A DNA stretch of 64,000 nucleotides from Lycorma delicatula (GCF_047948215.1 NC_134458.1:89669260-89733259); one strand, 5' to 3'; positions 49,814-62,673 are shown, counted from the first letter of the stretch. A program made the numbers and translations. The notes: generated by a model from the sequence alone, not told the origin.

Positions 49814-50112
49814 TTTTCTTTCTGTTACCTGTTCAGCCTCCGGGAATTACTGTTCAGATGTTACTTCAGAGGATGAATGAGGATGATATGTATGAGTGTA
49901 AACGAAGTGTAGTCTTGTATAGTCTCAGTTTGACGTTTCTGAGATGTGTGGTTAATTGAAACCCAACCACCAAAGAACACCGGTATCCACGATCTAGTAT
50001 TCAAATCCATATAAAAGTAACTGCCTTTACTAGGACTTGAACACTGGAAATCTTGACTTGCAAATCAGCTGATTTGGGAAGACGCATTCACCACTAGACC
50101 AGCTCGATGTGT
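49814..50112 (-). mobile_element. tRNA-derived SINE (family 1), copy B
   Basis: About 299 bp, opposite orientation to copies A and C. Head GCTGGTCTAGTGGTGAATGC and body CCTCATTCATCCTCTGAAG read on the minus strand. Flanked by TCCAAGCCCCTAC (49801-49813) and TCCAAGCCCTTAC (50113-50125), a 13-bp target duplication with one difference. It sits inside the 5' part of the ORF2-less LINE, so it inserted later. Confidence 0.9.
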
Positions 50113-50563
50113 TCCAAGCCCTTACTAACCAAAGCTTTCAGGGCTTCCATGCATCGACACATGGGCACCTTACTACATGCTTGCCACTGTGAGGAGCATT
50201 GTGTAAATGATGGAAGGATCTCTGTTACACCTGCTACCACACTGACCTGGCCGTTACACCGCCGGCTCTAAAGGTCTTATAAGTCTACGACCAAAATCAT
50301 TTTCAAATATACATGATCTGCAGATGAGCAAAGTACCCAGTCCTGTAGTAACCTGAAGGTGGAAATCAGATCACAGTCATTATTGTAAAGAATAATCACA
50401 AGTCCAAAAATATACTTGGAGCTCTGTTAGCCAGCTTTATGTATTGTTTAGACACAGGTGTTACCGCCCTGGACATGGTAGTAGATGGTATGTTCCAGAC
50501 GTGGGTATTATCTACCTCATGATAGGTATTATTATTAAAATTAAACATTAGTTTTATTTAAAT

Positions 50564-50588
50564 TACTTGCAGTAATTTACTGCAAGTA
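50564..50588. repeat. Perfect 12-nt palindrome
   Basis: TACTTGCAGTAA, one base, then its exact reverse complement. Just upstream of an AT palindromic microsatellite. Confidence 0.85.
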
Positions 50589-50616
50589 GTTATTATCCAA
50601 TCAACTTTTTATAATT

Positions 50617-50617
<1 letters not shown>

Positions 50618-50655
<38 letters not shown>

Positions 50656-50700
50656 TATTATTTATTATATAATAATATATATATATTATTATTAGCTTTA
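50618..50700. repeat. AT-rich palindromic microsatellite
   Basis: TA tracts and TATTAT/ATAATA blocks that can fold on themselves. Confidence 0.85.
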
Positions 50701-52788
50701 GTTAAAACATTTTCCACGGATATATCCTCTAATAACATTTCTGCATCATCATCAAATGCAAAAAATAGTTCCTATGATATTTTAGATTTAGAATGCATAA
50801 TCCATTTATATATATATTAAGAATAAAATTAATAGTTCTCTGCAGTACACCATTTCTAACACTGAAGCCTTTATCCATAAGATAAGACTAAAAAGTAAAA
50901 AAAAGTCCTCTGAATTCACTATTTTCTAAATTTTTAGTAAGAAGCTGATGATCAATAAAATCATTAAAAAAAACAATTCTTTTTATGCAAATATTTTGTA
51001 AATTCAAAAAGTAGATTTTCAGTACTTGTATAATTGCAAAAATCAAACTAATTTAAAGATATTACATGGTGCAAATCAAAAAATTTCATTAACCTATCCT
51101 TAAGATATTTCAAAATATATAACCAAAATAATACATCAAAGTAACTAAATGAGAGTAAGTAGTTATTTTTCTAACAACATTCTTAACAAAGGGTTACCAC
51201 AATAGTTTTAAAATGAAGGAAAACTACAAGACCAAATTATACATTAAAAATGTATGTTAATAGTTTAGATATAAAGTTTTATAACATTTAATTATTCTAT
51301 TTAAAATACTTTTAACAAAAGAACAATTTTCTTTTACAGAACCTATGAATTTATCTATTTCAAATGAAGAAAATTCAGAAAAGGATAATTCATCATTATG
51401 TAGCATTATGTATAATATAATATGTATTATGTATACATGTGTATGTGTTATGTATATAATATTATTATGTATAATATAATAACATTCTGCCTGTAATCCA
51501 CTAGATAGGATTAATAATTAATACTCCTCTGGGGCAGTATGTCACTTTTAACCTCCGTACCAATACCAATATGTAGCAATCACTATCAGTATTTACATAT
51601 ATCTAAGGATTACAAAAATTATCATAATGATTTTTATAATTATATTAATGGAATGAAATACACCTATTGCTTCCTTTATTTCATAAGAAAATGGTACATA
51701 AAATTAATCTGTACAATAAAAGAATGATGCCTAAAGTGGTGTACAATACATATTAGTTGTGGCATTCCTAACAGGTAGCATATGCTAGCAGGTTAATAAA
51801 TTCAATTATTTTATTGCAATTAAATAAATGTTCATCATTCATGTCATTTTTATTGTAAATGACTAATATATTACTGTCCATATATCTCACCAATAAAAGT
51901 ATGTTAAAGGTATGTGAGTATGAAATTGTAGATAAACTTAAACAATTATAAGAGACAATTAACATAATTATACATGATATACTCTTAGGAATGAAGTATA
52001 TGGATTTTAATTATTGAGATGATTCTGTTCATCAAGAATGAAAAGAAATATTATTCTTTATTTGGAGGTTTATATTCATATATAATAAATAAATAAAAAT
52101 TATCTAATAAACAAATAATTAACATTTAAATATAGCATCCACCGTATTTAACTGATCATTAATATACTGCAATATTAATATATATAAATATATTTATATG
52201 TGTGTAGAATTTATATTTAATATAATCTTAAAGAAATAGTTTTGTAAGTATTAAATAACTTCATTTTATAACAGAATATATTATTTTTTCTGCTTGAAGC
52301 TCTATTTAAATGTAATTTATAAATATATTCTGGCACAATTTTTAGTTGTATGCTACGAGAAACAGAGGTCTACTAAATAGATAGGAGCTGTTTTTGCAAT
52401 ATTATCTTCTCTTTCAAAAAGAGCATTTAAGCAGGCAATTAAAATTTTCCTAAGAATTTTACAAAGATCATAAATATCCTTTATTACCTTCATTACACTC
52501 ATTATAAAATCGTATTCATGTATTTATATAAAATTGCTTTTCATTCTGTAAGTGCATAAAACACATATGTAACTGTATAATATTATAATTATAACAAAAT
52601 TATAAGAACAATAAAAAAAAATAGGTATAAAAGATCACACAACCAAACGTAAATAATTTCATAAAATCCAAATTTCCTATCCAATTTATTACTTATCTTT
52701 CCAAATTTGAGATTTCTCATTTACTACTTCTACTGGTACTAAAAGAAAACAGCCTGAATTTTTTTTTTAGATTTTGAAGATTTTTTTT
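50701..52788. other. AT-rich sequence, no gene seen
   Basis: Nothing recognised. Frames at 51539-51727 and 51768-51965 are chance-like. Repeated ATGTATAATATAAT-like words occur around 51408-51482. Confidence 0.5.
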
Positions 52789-52841
52789 GTCTTCAGTCAT
52801 TTGACTGGTTTGATGCAGCTCTCCAAGATTCCCTATCTAAT
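52781..52841 (-). mobile_element. Ultrashort poly(A)-tailed repeat, copy 2
   Basis: Reverse-complement copy of the 53-bp unit at 34240-34292, identical throughout, with the poly(A) seen as T-run 52781-52788. Confidence 0.8.
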
Positions 52842-52980
52842 TGCTATATTGTTATAGTAATAATAATATAATTGTTATATTTTGAAGATGTTAAGAGAAA
52901 ATGAAGAGGGTATATTCATGACATATTTTTTTGATTAGCCAGTATTGAAATTAAAAATACCAACATAATCTGACTTTAGT

Positions 52981-53070
52981 GATGGAATGGTAGTTTTTTG
53001 CCTCTTATATAGAAGGTTCTGGATTCAAATCCTGGTCATTTTGTCATGTTCCATGCACTACAAAATGCAT
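52981..53070 (+). mobile_element. tRNA-derived SINE fragment (family 2), copy 3
   Basis: ATGGTAGTTTTTTGCCTC (A-box region), then CTGGATTCAAATCCTGGTCA with a good B-box (GATTCAAATCC), then CCATGCACTACAAAATGC. The last block resembles CATATGCTACAAATTTT in the copy at 59830. Confidence 0.65.
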
Positions 53071-54539
53071 CTTTCATCAACGCATAATAATTGCAATTAG
53101 GCATCAGTTGGTAGCTGGTTATTTGAGTAAGTAAATAAGTAATAATAATCAGTATATTAATAATAGTCAACTTAAGATCTTTCTTGCTAGTAACAAAGAA
53201 ACAAACAAAAAAAATTAACAATATAATTTTTAGAAATAATTATTTATACAGCTTTTATAGTTTAATCTGCAGTAAGGTACATACAAAATCAAAAGTATAA
53301 CGTTTTCAGTAAAATAAAAGTACAACAGCAAATTAACACAGAACCATTTGAAATTTTTTTATAACTAGAAAAATAAAATTAATGAATCCATTTAACGATG
53401 GACTTCCTTTTATCTAGTCTCAGTTTAACTGGTCATTAGTTTAACCAACTGCTTGTGACTGTACATTTTTTTTTTTTTACTTAGTTGCTACATTACTGTC
53501 TAGTTAGAAATTTCATATTGAGTTATCGTATGTAGCAATAATACAACAGAAATTAAACTGTTCTGTGACAGCAAACGATCTCGAATTTCAAGAAACAAAA
53601 TAAAAGAAATTAAAACAAGAATTTTTTAACAATACACCACTTTATGAATTTTTTAAAAATAACTTCATAAAATGAAGTTTTAATATTAGATGACATATGT
53701 AACAATTGTTTCATCTGTCTGATTATTTATATATTTTACACTAATAGATGCTATTCACAGATATATTACTATTTGTTTGTTAGCGGAGTCGTTATGTCAT
53801 TTGTTTAAGGCTATTCAGTTTGAAGCATATTTATTTAGTGAACTTGTGTACTTTGTTTTCTATTGTTATTTCTATTTTTTATTAAAGTCTGTATTATTTC
53901 TGAATGTACTTTTAATTGTGATACTTTTGTTATCAAATTTGAGTGTGCAAACACGTCCAAATCATAGAAAAAAATGATAATGTTAGAGTATATTGATAAA
54001 AGTGAACCAATAAATAAATGTATATGATAATTTAAGTGTCTGTAGAAACACAGTAAATGATTGGCAATGTGAAAAACTAATTATGTAAATATAGCAGTTC
54101 TATAAAATTAATATTCTTTATTTTATAAAATTAATACAGTAAAGTAGACATTATAGATTATTTTTTTTTTAATATACTTATTAAAAACTTTCAATAATAT
54201 CCTGCATATATTGTTATGAATTTTAAGATTCAATGGTCATTTCTCTAGTCATCCAAGGGTCTAATCATGGCTGGTTACCATTAAATTATGACTAGTTGAT
54301 TATCTAATCAAATATTTGTCTTAATCTAGTTATAAAAACATAATCACAAGTAAGGACTTTTATTTCAGAGCCCTACCCATTGAAAACTATAGGACTTCTA
54401 CAGTAGCTGTTGCTTATACTTTACATAATCAGTCAATTGATTTAATTCATAATAGAATTCTCAAGTAAAGAGAAATAAATCCAGGTGGATAGAGTTTACA
54501 AAATACTGTTTCCTACAGAAAGGAAATCAATTATTTATT
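53071..54539. other. AT-rich sequence, no gene seen
   Basis: A hydrophobic frame at 53777-53977 is most likely chance in T-rich DNA. No repeats recognised. Confidence 0.45.
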
Positions 54540-54830
54540 GCTTTTTGCTCTATATATCCCACTTTTTTCTTATGGTTTTATACATGTAAAACATGTAAGG
54601 AAGTATAATCAATACTAATCAGAGTTACTTTCTCCAAGATAATGATGTTAATTATACACTATTAGTTCTTGAGATGAATAAAATGAAGGTGTAACTTGTA
54701 AGACTGAATAATATCTGTAATTTTATAGGCTTGACCATGCTGATATGAAAGAATATATTGAGCTCAATGAAAAATGTAAAGGGAAACCATTTCACTCCTC
54801 ACCTTCCATTCAAACACAACTGGATACTTT
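54540..54830 (+). repeat. Dispersed repeat of about 300 bp, copy 1
   Basis: Collinear with 59290-59600: TTTTTTCTTATGG, ACATGTAAAACATGTAAGGA, GACTGAATAATATCTG, TGCTGATATG, AGCTCAATGAA, AAACCATTTC and TCCTCAC blocks appear in the same order and orientation. Diverged. No coding frame, terminal repeats or A-tail seen. Confidence 0.65.
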
Positions 54831-57800
54831 AATTTTTTAACTATACCAATTATTAATCATTATGCCTTTTTGTGGGGATGATTTACATCTCATATCAGGT
54901 TAGTTATGATTATTTTATAGTACCTGATGTGCACATGCATACATATCCATTAGTACTCTCAAAGTGAATTTTAATTATTTAAATAATTTTGTAGATAAAC
55001 TATTTACATGCAAGCAGCCACATGCAAGTGTACACACACATACACATAGACAGATAACATACATTCATTTTTTTTTTAAGGTAAAGAAATTAATTGAAAC
55101 TTCATCTCAACATTTTGTGTTTATAAAAAATTTGACAGAAGCAATATTTATTCTGAACTCTGACTAAATACTGATTAAATCAATGAAAATGTTTATATGT
55201 TAATGTGATCACATCTTAAAAGAAATTCTAATAGTACAATAAATGAAAATCATGATTTTTCTTTAATTGAAAAAAAAAATTAAGTTCATACACCTTCATG
55301 TTTTATTACAATTATTAATTTATAAACTTTTTATTACAATAAAAATGTACTTGTTTTGGAGTAAGGTTAATTTTATAGCGTGGTCAAGAAACTGATAACT
55401 AACTTTTAATACTATGCTGATGATTTTTTTAAAATTATATTTTATTAATATAATATTAAAAAAGAAAAGAAACAAGTCACGGGGATTAAATCACGAGAGT
55501 ACCAGTCACATGAGATGGACAAAGTGTGTTGTAAAAATAGTCTTTTCACACATGTTTTTATTAACTAGCTACATGGTTACCAGCAAGCTATCTTCAAAGT
55601 TGTAGAAACATGTGACTAAAGAGAGGAGGTGGAGGAGCTGGAATAAGAGGGAGTGAGAGGATATCAGTAGTGGGAGGTTTGGACCAAGCACTCATGCCAA
55701 CTCCAATTCAGGAATTTCAAATTGGGTTCCACTCATCCCATCTTAGTTTACATGGTTACAAATATTCATACTTATACTCAATTTTTAAGCTTTTAGAAAA
55801 CTTTTCAGAATATAATACTATAAATATATTATAGCAACCAGTCAAGAAATTTAAATACAATTACTTAAATAAATAAATAATTTTAAATTAGGTTCAATAG
55901 TATTAATAACCCAGAAATCCACATGTAAGTATAACCACTTAAGTTGTATTCTTTTATGAAAGATAGTACAACATTATTTAGCGACTCAATAGCATTTATG
56001 CATTCAAATTTAGACACCCAAATTATTAATTTTTTATTAATAGTATAAAATATTCCCTAGTGTAGGTGTTAATAAAATATTTTTAAAACAAAAGCTGGCA
56101 CGAAATTATAAGTAATTTGTAACATTTAATTTTATCAACTATTATGAACTAATTGTTATCAATATCCAACATGATTTAGTCCATCTTACTTTAACAGCAT
56201 TACTTAGCTGTTATATAATAATGAATGCAGCACTGATGAAAATAAAACTAGCCTTCAGCCCAATAATTAATCATGTGATCACCATATTAGTCAGATTAAA
56301 ACAAAAAATGCTGCTGGCAAATTAAAAACTATGCCTAAAATGCAGTAACTCTTTATAATATTATTATTTTTACTTTCCTGGTTAAATAGAATATTGCAAT
56401 AAACAAAAGTAATGAAATTGGTAATAATTTTAGGTACTGAATTTTTTTTTATTGAAATCTTCCAAGTCCAAAAATTAAAAAGATTACGGTTCAGTTCTAT
56501 AAGCATAGTTGTGTGTGTGTAGGCATCTAGTAAATTTAATCTCTCTGAAACAGGTATCATGAAATTTGTTATGATGAATCAATTATATATGGCATTGACA
56601 TTAAATTTTTATGAATATCAGACAAGAAGGTGGAATAGTTAAACTTTAACCTGTAACTACTAGCTTGAGGTAGGTTAATACTGAAAAAAACTTTCCCAGG
56701 AAACTTTTAAAGACTATTAATAGCAGTATAATTAAATAATAGTAAATAAATATCTCTCCACCGTAAAACAAAAAAAGAATTAATTTAAAATATCTGACAA
56801 AAAAGATGGAATGAGCCTTTTCAAACCCACAACTATTACCTCCAACTCAGACATAATTTGGTGAAAAGTTTACAGAAACAATCTTAAATGCTACTATCAA
56901 TTGCAGTGGAAAAAAAAATGATAAAGATTTCCTCTTTCAACCTTCTCATAAATCAAAATGACCCCCTCTAATGGCTTTCGAAGTGCTCTCTTGTTTAACA
57001 ATTTATTAACATTTAATGCTTAAAGAAGACTTGGCATGAAAGCTGACAACACCATACAATGTAGATTTACCAGCTAAATAATATTACATAAACAATGTGT
57101 TCTTACTATTTTATATGTACTCTATTAATAATGTGAACTTGGCTACAAGCACTGAAATGCATTTTGATAATAGAAATATTTTGAAATAACAAAGGTTAAA
57201 CACAAAAATAAAAGTTAATTGCAAACAATGTAGACAATTATAATGCAATCGTATTTTTATTTTTTTCTAATAGGTACAAAAGAAATATCATAAAATATTA
57301 TTCATTACAAAGGTGACAGCAGCTGGATATATAATATTAATAACTACTGGGATTGTGAATAGTGAGAATGAATCCTGTTAAAGCCTAATGGTTCTATTAT
57401 AAATAAATTTTTCTCTAACACATTTTCAACTCTAATTTTAGAATTATGAAATTTGATACTCAGAGCTATTTTTGAAATTGTTTAGTGAATTTAATTTCTA
57501 AATAGGAACATCTATATCTAAAAACTGAATTATGTTCTTAAAAGGATAAAAAATAAACTTTGTTATGACATACTGTAAATCCATCAGTTAATTAAAAATA
57601 AAAAAATAAAGTAAGATTGAATACTGATGTATTTTTTTTAATTTCTGTTGAAAATTTGTAAACAATTCTTCAAATGCAAAGGTGGACTTTTCACACAATT
57701 ATATTTTTTTCTTTGCACTCATAATATTTACACTAGTAATTATTTCCACAACCAAACCATGTTTATTACCTTATGGTGTAATTGTGGATGTTTTCAACTG

Positions 57801-58112
57801 GTTATAGTAAAACTTTCTTCTATTTTATAAATATCATTTTGTGCTCAAATGGATTTTAGCAACCATCCACAACTTTATGATAGCATATTTTCAGTTACAG
57901 AAATCTCACACACAAGCAGTTTAAAGTGAATTAAGTTCCATGTACATTTTCTTTCATTTGAAGAATGAACTTATAACTTGCAATTCAGAATTTGCAACCT
58001 ACATAACTTAATTAGCATGTGAGGTCATAGGTGGTCCAATCCTGTAAGTCTATTGATAGGACAATTATTTATAGTCTCTTTTTCATTTTAATGTATTTAA
58101 GGACTAAAAAAA
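54831..58112. other. AT-rich sequence, no gene seen
   Basis: A purine-rich stretch at about 55618-55675 stands out slightly. No protein-like frame. Confidence 0.45.
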
Positions 58113-58142
58113 CATATATTTATATATATATATATATATATG
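58113..58142. repeat. (TA)n microsatellite
   Basis: Simple TA tract, followed by repeated CCTA-containing TATATT words. Confidence 0.9.
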
Positions 58143-59289
58143 CCTATGTATATTATACATGCCTACATATATTATATATGTGTGTGAATGAATGAAGTGA
58201 ACTAAAACTTCTGCTCAGAAAAAAAGTTACACATTTATGATAAAACAATCTTTGAAAAAAATTACAAAAACTGAAGATTCAGCTATAAACTTTAAAAATA
58301 ATACATCAAAATTAGGGTTTTTTTACTGTTCAATGAGAGCAACAGTGCTCAAATGTAACTATTCCCTCTTGAAAAACTACTACAACTGTTATAAGAAAAA
58401 TACTTAGAATGCCAAATTAATCATGGTCTCGAGAGGACATCATAACTTAAAGAGTTAATTAAAGATAAAATACTAGCAGTAAAATTTTGTGTAGATTAAT
58501 TAAGTTAAACACAATTTAAGCGAGTTTTCCCACAAGATAATTTACAAAATTTTTTGTCACAATATGGCTGTAACCACCACAGTCTCTAGAAATAAAAATT
58601 ACAATTAATAAGTGCAGAAGTGGGCTCGCCTTCAAATGTTATGTATACTTCAAAAAGTGACAATGGAAATATATTTTTGAAATAAAAGATGAATCTCCAA
58701 TTAAAATATAGAATAACTGTTTATTAACTAAAAATAATTATTAAGATTATATGGAAAAAATTAATAAGTAATATTTTATACTAAAAAAAAAAAACCATGC
58801 ATAAGACAGTGCTAAACAGCAACCAGTAGTTTGGCATACAAACATACTACCCTTTAGTTATGGAGAGAGATTGCAATAAAAATACTCCACACTAATTGTA
58901 GATATTGAAACACACATATATATTTCTCTCAGAAGTGATAAATAATGGGAAAATTTGACTCATGTTTGAACTCAACAAACAACACTTATAAAATAATGTT
59001 GTAAAGAATACCAGGACAAAGAGATCAGCCATTCAATTAATATTGTGAAATGGCTTTACAGAAAAACACTGATTATATAGAACCAGCAATCATTGAGATC
59101 AAAGAGACAACTATAGAATATTAATACATGTTACATGATGCCACTTTAAAAAAAAGAGTTTAAAAAAAATTGGGTAGAATGAGCAATTCTCAGATATTAG
59201 TTACAGGACAGAATTCTCTCTTCATATGAACTGGCATCTGACACACCTTCCCTACAATGTAAATGATAAAATGTTCCTTAAAGAAAGAA
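58143..59289. other. AT-rich sequence, no gene seen
   Basis: Nothing recognised. Confidence 0.5.
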
Positions 59290-59600
59290 CAAATTAACTT
59301 CTGCACATTATCTCTCTAAGTTTTTCTTACGGCAATTACATATGTAAAGCATCTGAGGTACAATTGTCTATACTCAAGATTGCTTTCCTTACAAATAATG
59401 AATTTTACTTTACACAAACAGGCACTATAGGGAAGAGAGTAAAGATGTGACTTCTAGGACTGAATATTACCTGGACCTTGAAATGCTAATGTACAACAGC
59501 ATATTCAGCTCAATAAAGAAGGGAAAAGAAAACCATTTCTAATTCCTCACACTTCCAAGTAAACCAAGCGTGGGGTGATTGTTATTCTACCACTTTTCAG
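59290..59600 (+). repeat. Dispersed repeat of about 300 bp, copy 2
   Basis: Homologue of 54540-54830. It has TTTTTCTTACGG, ACATATGTAAAGCATCTGAG, GACTGAATATTACCTGG and ATTCAGCTCAATAAAGAAGG. Probably an old non-coding transposon remnant. Confidence 0.65.
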
Positions 59601-59624
59601 AGTCACTATCCAACTGCCACCAAA

Positions 59625-59652
59625 CATATATATATATATATATATATATATA
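59625..59652. repeat. (AT)n microsatellite
   Basis: Uninterrupted AT tract, directly after the dispersed repeat copy. Confidence 0.92.
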
Positions 59653-59829
59653 CATTTGTTATTAGGTAAATACTCAGGGCAATTCTAGCAACCACTGGTA
59701 AAAATAATACACATTATGTTATACTGATATAACATTTGAGGATAAAGAGCAAGTCAGAAGCCCCACTTTGTTTAATGATTAATACACCACATAAGCTCAA
59801 AGCTTGTGCTGTAGGAATATGAAACAGAA

Positions 59830-59942
59830 AATTTGTAGCATATGAAAAATGCCATTCTGACCAGGAATCGTACCTGGGACCTCCAGAGGAAAGGCTGAGA
59901 CACTACCACTCCGGCCACAGAGATTGGCAATTATCCACTAAT
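59830..59942 (-). mobile_element. tRNA-derived SINE fragment (family 2), copy 4
   Basis: Minus strand reads GGCCGGAGTGGTAGTGTCTC (A-box region), then GTCCCAGGTACGATTCCTGG (B-box GGTACGATTCC), then AATGGCATTTTTCATATGC. It is the best-preserved head of this family in the window and could be mistaken for a tRNA gene. Confidence 0.8.
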
Positions 59943-60006
59943 TATCCGATTTCATTCTGCTTGTGAAATTCAATGATGCAGACAGTTATTAAGTTTTCTG
60001 AACATT

Positions 60007-60110
60007 ATTATTATTATATTTTATATAAATAAATATATATATATTTATTTATATAAAAATAAATATATATTTAATAATAAATAAATATATATATATTTAT
60101 TTATTTAGAA
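60007..60110. repeat. AT-rich palindromic tract
   Basis: Repeated ATAAATATATATAT and its complement, forming several possible hairpins. Confidence 0.85.
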
Positions 60111-60470
60111 ATTATGAAATATATGTGTAATGTAAATATAATATTATTTTTTTAATCTTGAAATTATTATGCCTGAATACACAAATTCTGCTGTCCAGTA
60201 CTGGAATCATAATAATGTATTCATCCAAAATTTTCAAAAAACAATTTTAATAAATTAACAAATCATAAACAAATATGATCATATATAATTTTAGAATTTA
60301 ATAACAACTAAAGATGAGGGATCCGTGAAAATTGATTCTGGCGTTAATATGGTAAGTTTAACTTAACTATTTACTGTGTTTTGGTAGTTTATATTTTATT
60401 TAATATTAAATATCTTTGCATATTAAATATCTCCATCAAGAGTTTGGTAGAACAGTTTAGTTGAATACTA

Positions 60471-61175
60471 TCACACGCTAGACAATTTCAGGAACAGACT
60501 AAGCTGTCCTTTAAAATCCCTGTACCTGAGCTCAGGTGGCTCTTTAAGTTTTGCAGAAAATACTTTTTTAGCATACATTGAAAGTGATCCACAAAAATGT
60601 TTGTTCAGTAATTTGTGGCTCTCATCTGGATAAGAATGCCTCAATGACCTAAAGACTGCAGGTAGAGTGGGTATCTGCAACCCACCGGGTTGGTCTAGTG
60701 GTTAACGTGTCTTCCCAAATCAGCTGATTTGGAAGTCGAAAGTTACAGCGTTCAAGTCCTAGTAAAGCCAGATATTTTTACATGGATTTGAATACTAGAT
60801 CGTGGATACCGGTGTTCTTTGGTGGTTGGGTTTCAATTAACCACACATCTCAGGAATGGTCGAACTGAGAATGTACAAGACTAACACTTCATTTACACTC
60901 ATACATATCATCCTCATTCATCCTCTGAAGAATTATCTAAACGGTAGTTACCGGAGGCTAAACAGGAAAAAGAAGAAGAAGAGTGGGTATCTGCAGCCTT
61001 TAGGAGGCCATAAAGTTTCCTCTTGATAAAAAGTCTCCACTTTTGTTTTTTTGGGAATAGGTGTAAGTCTCAAGGTCCATTCTGAGAATGCCTTATACAG
61101 ACAAGTGAGATCCTAGCTCTTTGGTAAAATCAGGAGGGGACTCCTTGTAGACTTTTAGGGGAAGTCTATTTCTTG
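60471..61175 (-). pseudogene. Unrecognised reading-frame remnant split by a SINE
   Basis: If the SINE at 60680-60979 and one target duplication are removed, one minus-strand frame runs for about 135 codons with two in-frame stops (TAA). It starts near LPLKVYKESPPDFTKELG, continues through LPAVFRSLRHSYPDESHKLL and VFSAKLKEPPELRYRDF, and closes at TGA 60471. The composition is protein-like and the frame is the same on both sides of the insertion, suggesting a former coding sequence. I do not recognise the family; it may be a decayed transposon protein or a host pseudogene. Confidence 0.35.
60680..60979 (+). mobile_element. tRNA-derived SINE (family 1), copy C
   Basis: A 300-bp element with a perfect 16-bp target duplication AGAGTGGGTATCTGCA at 60664-60679 and 60980-60995. 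Head CCGGGTTGGTCTAGTGGTTA (A-box region), B-box GTTCAAGTCC, body TTTCAATTAACCACACATCT, and 3' end GGAGGCTAAACAGGAAAAAG followed by GAA repeats. The youngest-looking SINE in the window. It interrupts an older reading-frame remnant. Confidence 0.95.
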
Positions 61176-62596
61176 CTCAGTGGATGTACAATTAAACAGC
61201 TTAAGAGCCTATTAGATAAACCTGGATCTCCTAATTACTGCTAAAATACAAATATATCTTTTGTAAATCAGTATTTTGAAGAAAATAATAGTCTATTTTT
61301 AAAAAAATTACTATAATGGTTTCTATAAAGTTGCTGAAGATTAATAAATATTTAATGTAAACACTCAACCGAAAAATGATGTAACTTAAAAAAAAATATA
61401 CCAAGTATCACTTAACATTATTGGTACTTAGAGACAATTGTCTGATCCATTAGATACTGGTCTACTACTAATGCAGTGATATTTCTGAAATAAAACATAA
61501 TGAATTTTTTTATACATTGTTCTTAAAACAAGCGTAAAATTATTTACAATAAAATCCACCGTAACTTCAGAAAGCAAAGTTCTTAGGATAAATAAAGAAA
61601 ATATTGCAGTTGCAACACAACTTTTAACTTAAATGCAATACAAAAAATACTAAATTTTAAAACCTTCTATGTTATTGCTTTTTATTTAACGGCACACATA
61701 AAAACGCTCATAAAAATACTTTGAAGTAATTACTCATATACTGAAAAAAATTAGGATAGTTAAAAATAGAAAATGTCCATTTCTATTACATGGATAATTA
61801 CATTAGACACAGTAGAAAGACATTTATGTAAAAATTTGATACTTTTTTAAAAATTATAACAATTCTTTTATCCTGTAACAAAATATTATCTATTTGTATC
61901 TTAAATTGATTCAGAAGTACCAAGGCTATTGTTTCGTTAACCTTTTCACTTTGACCATAAATGTAAATTTATTAAAATCAATTATACGATTAAAATTATA
62001 GTAACAAAAATAAATAATGAAAATCCTTTTCAAAAATATTATGAAAAAAATATTTCATTAACATGTAAATTAATAATTACAGAAATCTGTACAATAACAT
62101 TTCCAAATCTAAGAGTTGCTTAATTAAAAATAAAACTAGACAGAAGGTCACAGACGACTTAGTAATTCCATGACTCTACTATATTTAAGGTAGAAAAATA
62201 GGTCATGACATTTGGCAAAAAAATTAAACATACAAGTTATATAAATATATCATCTTTTTTTCTAATATAAGTTAAAGTTTGGATTTAACGTTTTTGGAAC
62301 AATTTTTGGCACCTGAATCTTTCGAGTATTGTTGTTTTTACATTACAATTTCATTTAAATGTCAAGAAATAAAACAAATGTTAAACTAAACAAGTTATGA
62401 TAATATTTTATATCAGAAAAAAAACTTGATAAATTTATTTTTTTTAAATGTAATGGTTTTATAAAGGAGGAAACATCACATTCTTTACTATATTATAAAA
62501 TAACTATCTATTAACAGCTGAAATAGATTCTTCTTTAAAAAAATTATCAAGAATCACATTTTATGACTCATATTTCTTCCTAAATTTAATACAGAT

Positions 62597-62673
62597 TTAA
62601 TTATTATTATTATTAAATACTTATTGTTAGTTTATAGAGAAGCAATGTACATGAAGAAAATATAAATCATAAT
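62597..62673 (+). repeat. Direct repeat pair, copy 1
   Basis: TTA repeats, then TTATAGAGA, ACATGAAGAAAATATAAATC and ATAATTAGA. Nearly identical to 63719-63797, 1.12 kb downstream. Confidence 0.85.

Larger units (their letters stand above)
47669..50515 (-). mobile_element. LINE-derived unit with ORF1 but no ORF2
   Basis: Reads right to left: a 5' region of about 1.2 kb (interrupted by a SINE at 49814-50112), a gag-like ORF1 remnant, about 370 bp of 3' sequence, then poly(A) seen as T-run 47669-47676. Next to the poly(A), 47681-47710 resembles the equivalent end of the LINE at 1568-1597. There is no reverse transcriptase or endonuclease sequence between ORF1 and the tail, unlike a standard LINE. 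The 3' end is well supported. The 5' limit is uncertain: GTGGGTAT occurs both just before the T-run (47660-47667) and at about 50508, which may be a remnant target duplication but is short. Confidence 0.65.

Noticed and set aside
53777..53977. Hydrophobic 66-codon plus-strand frame
   Set aside because: T-rich DNA gives Leu/Phe/Val-rich frames by chance; no signal-peptide or family pattern beyond hydrophobicity.
59858..59940. Possible tRNA gene on the minus strand
   Set aside because: It has A- and B-box-like sequences but no consistent cloverleaf, and the following motif recurs in other SINE fragments.
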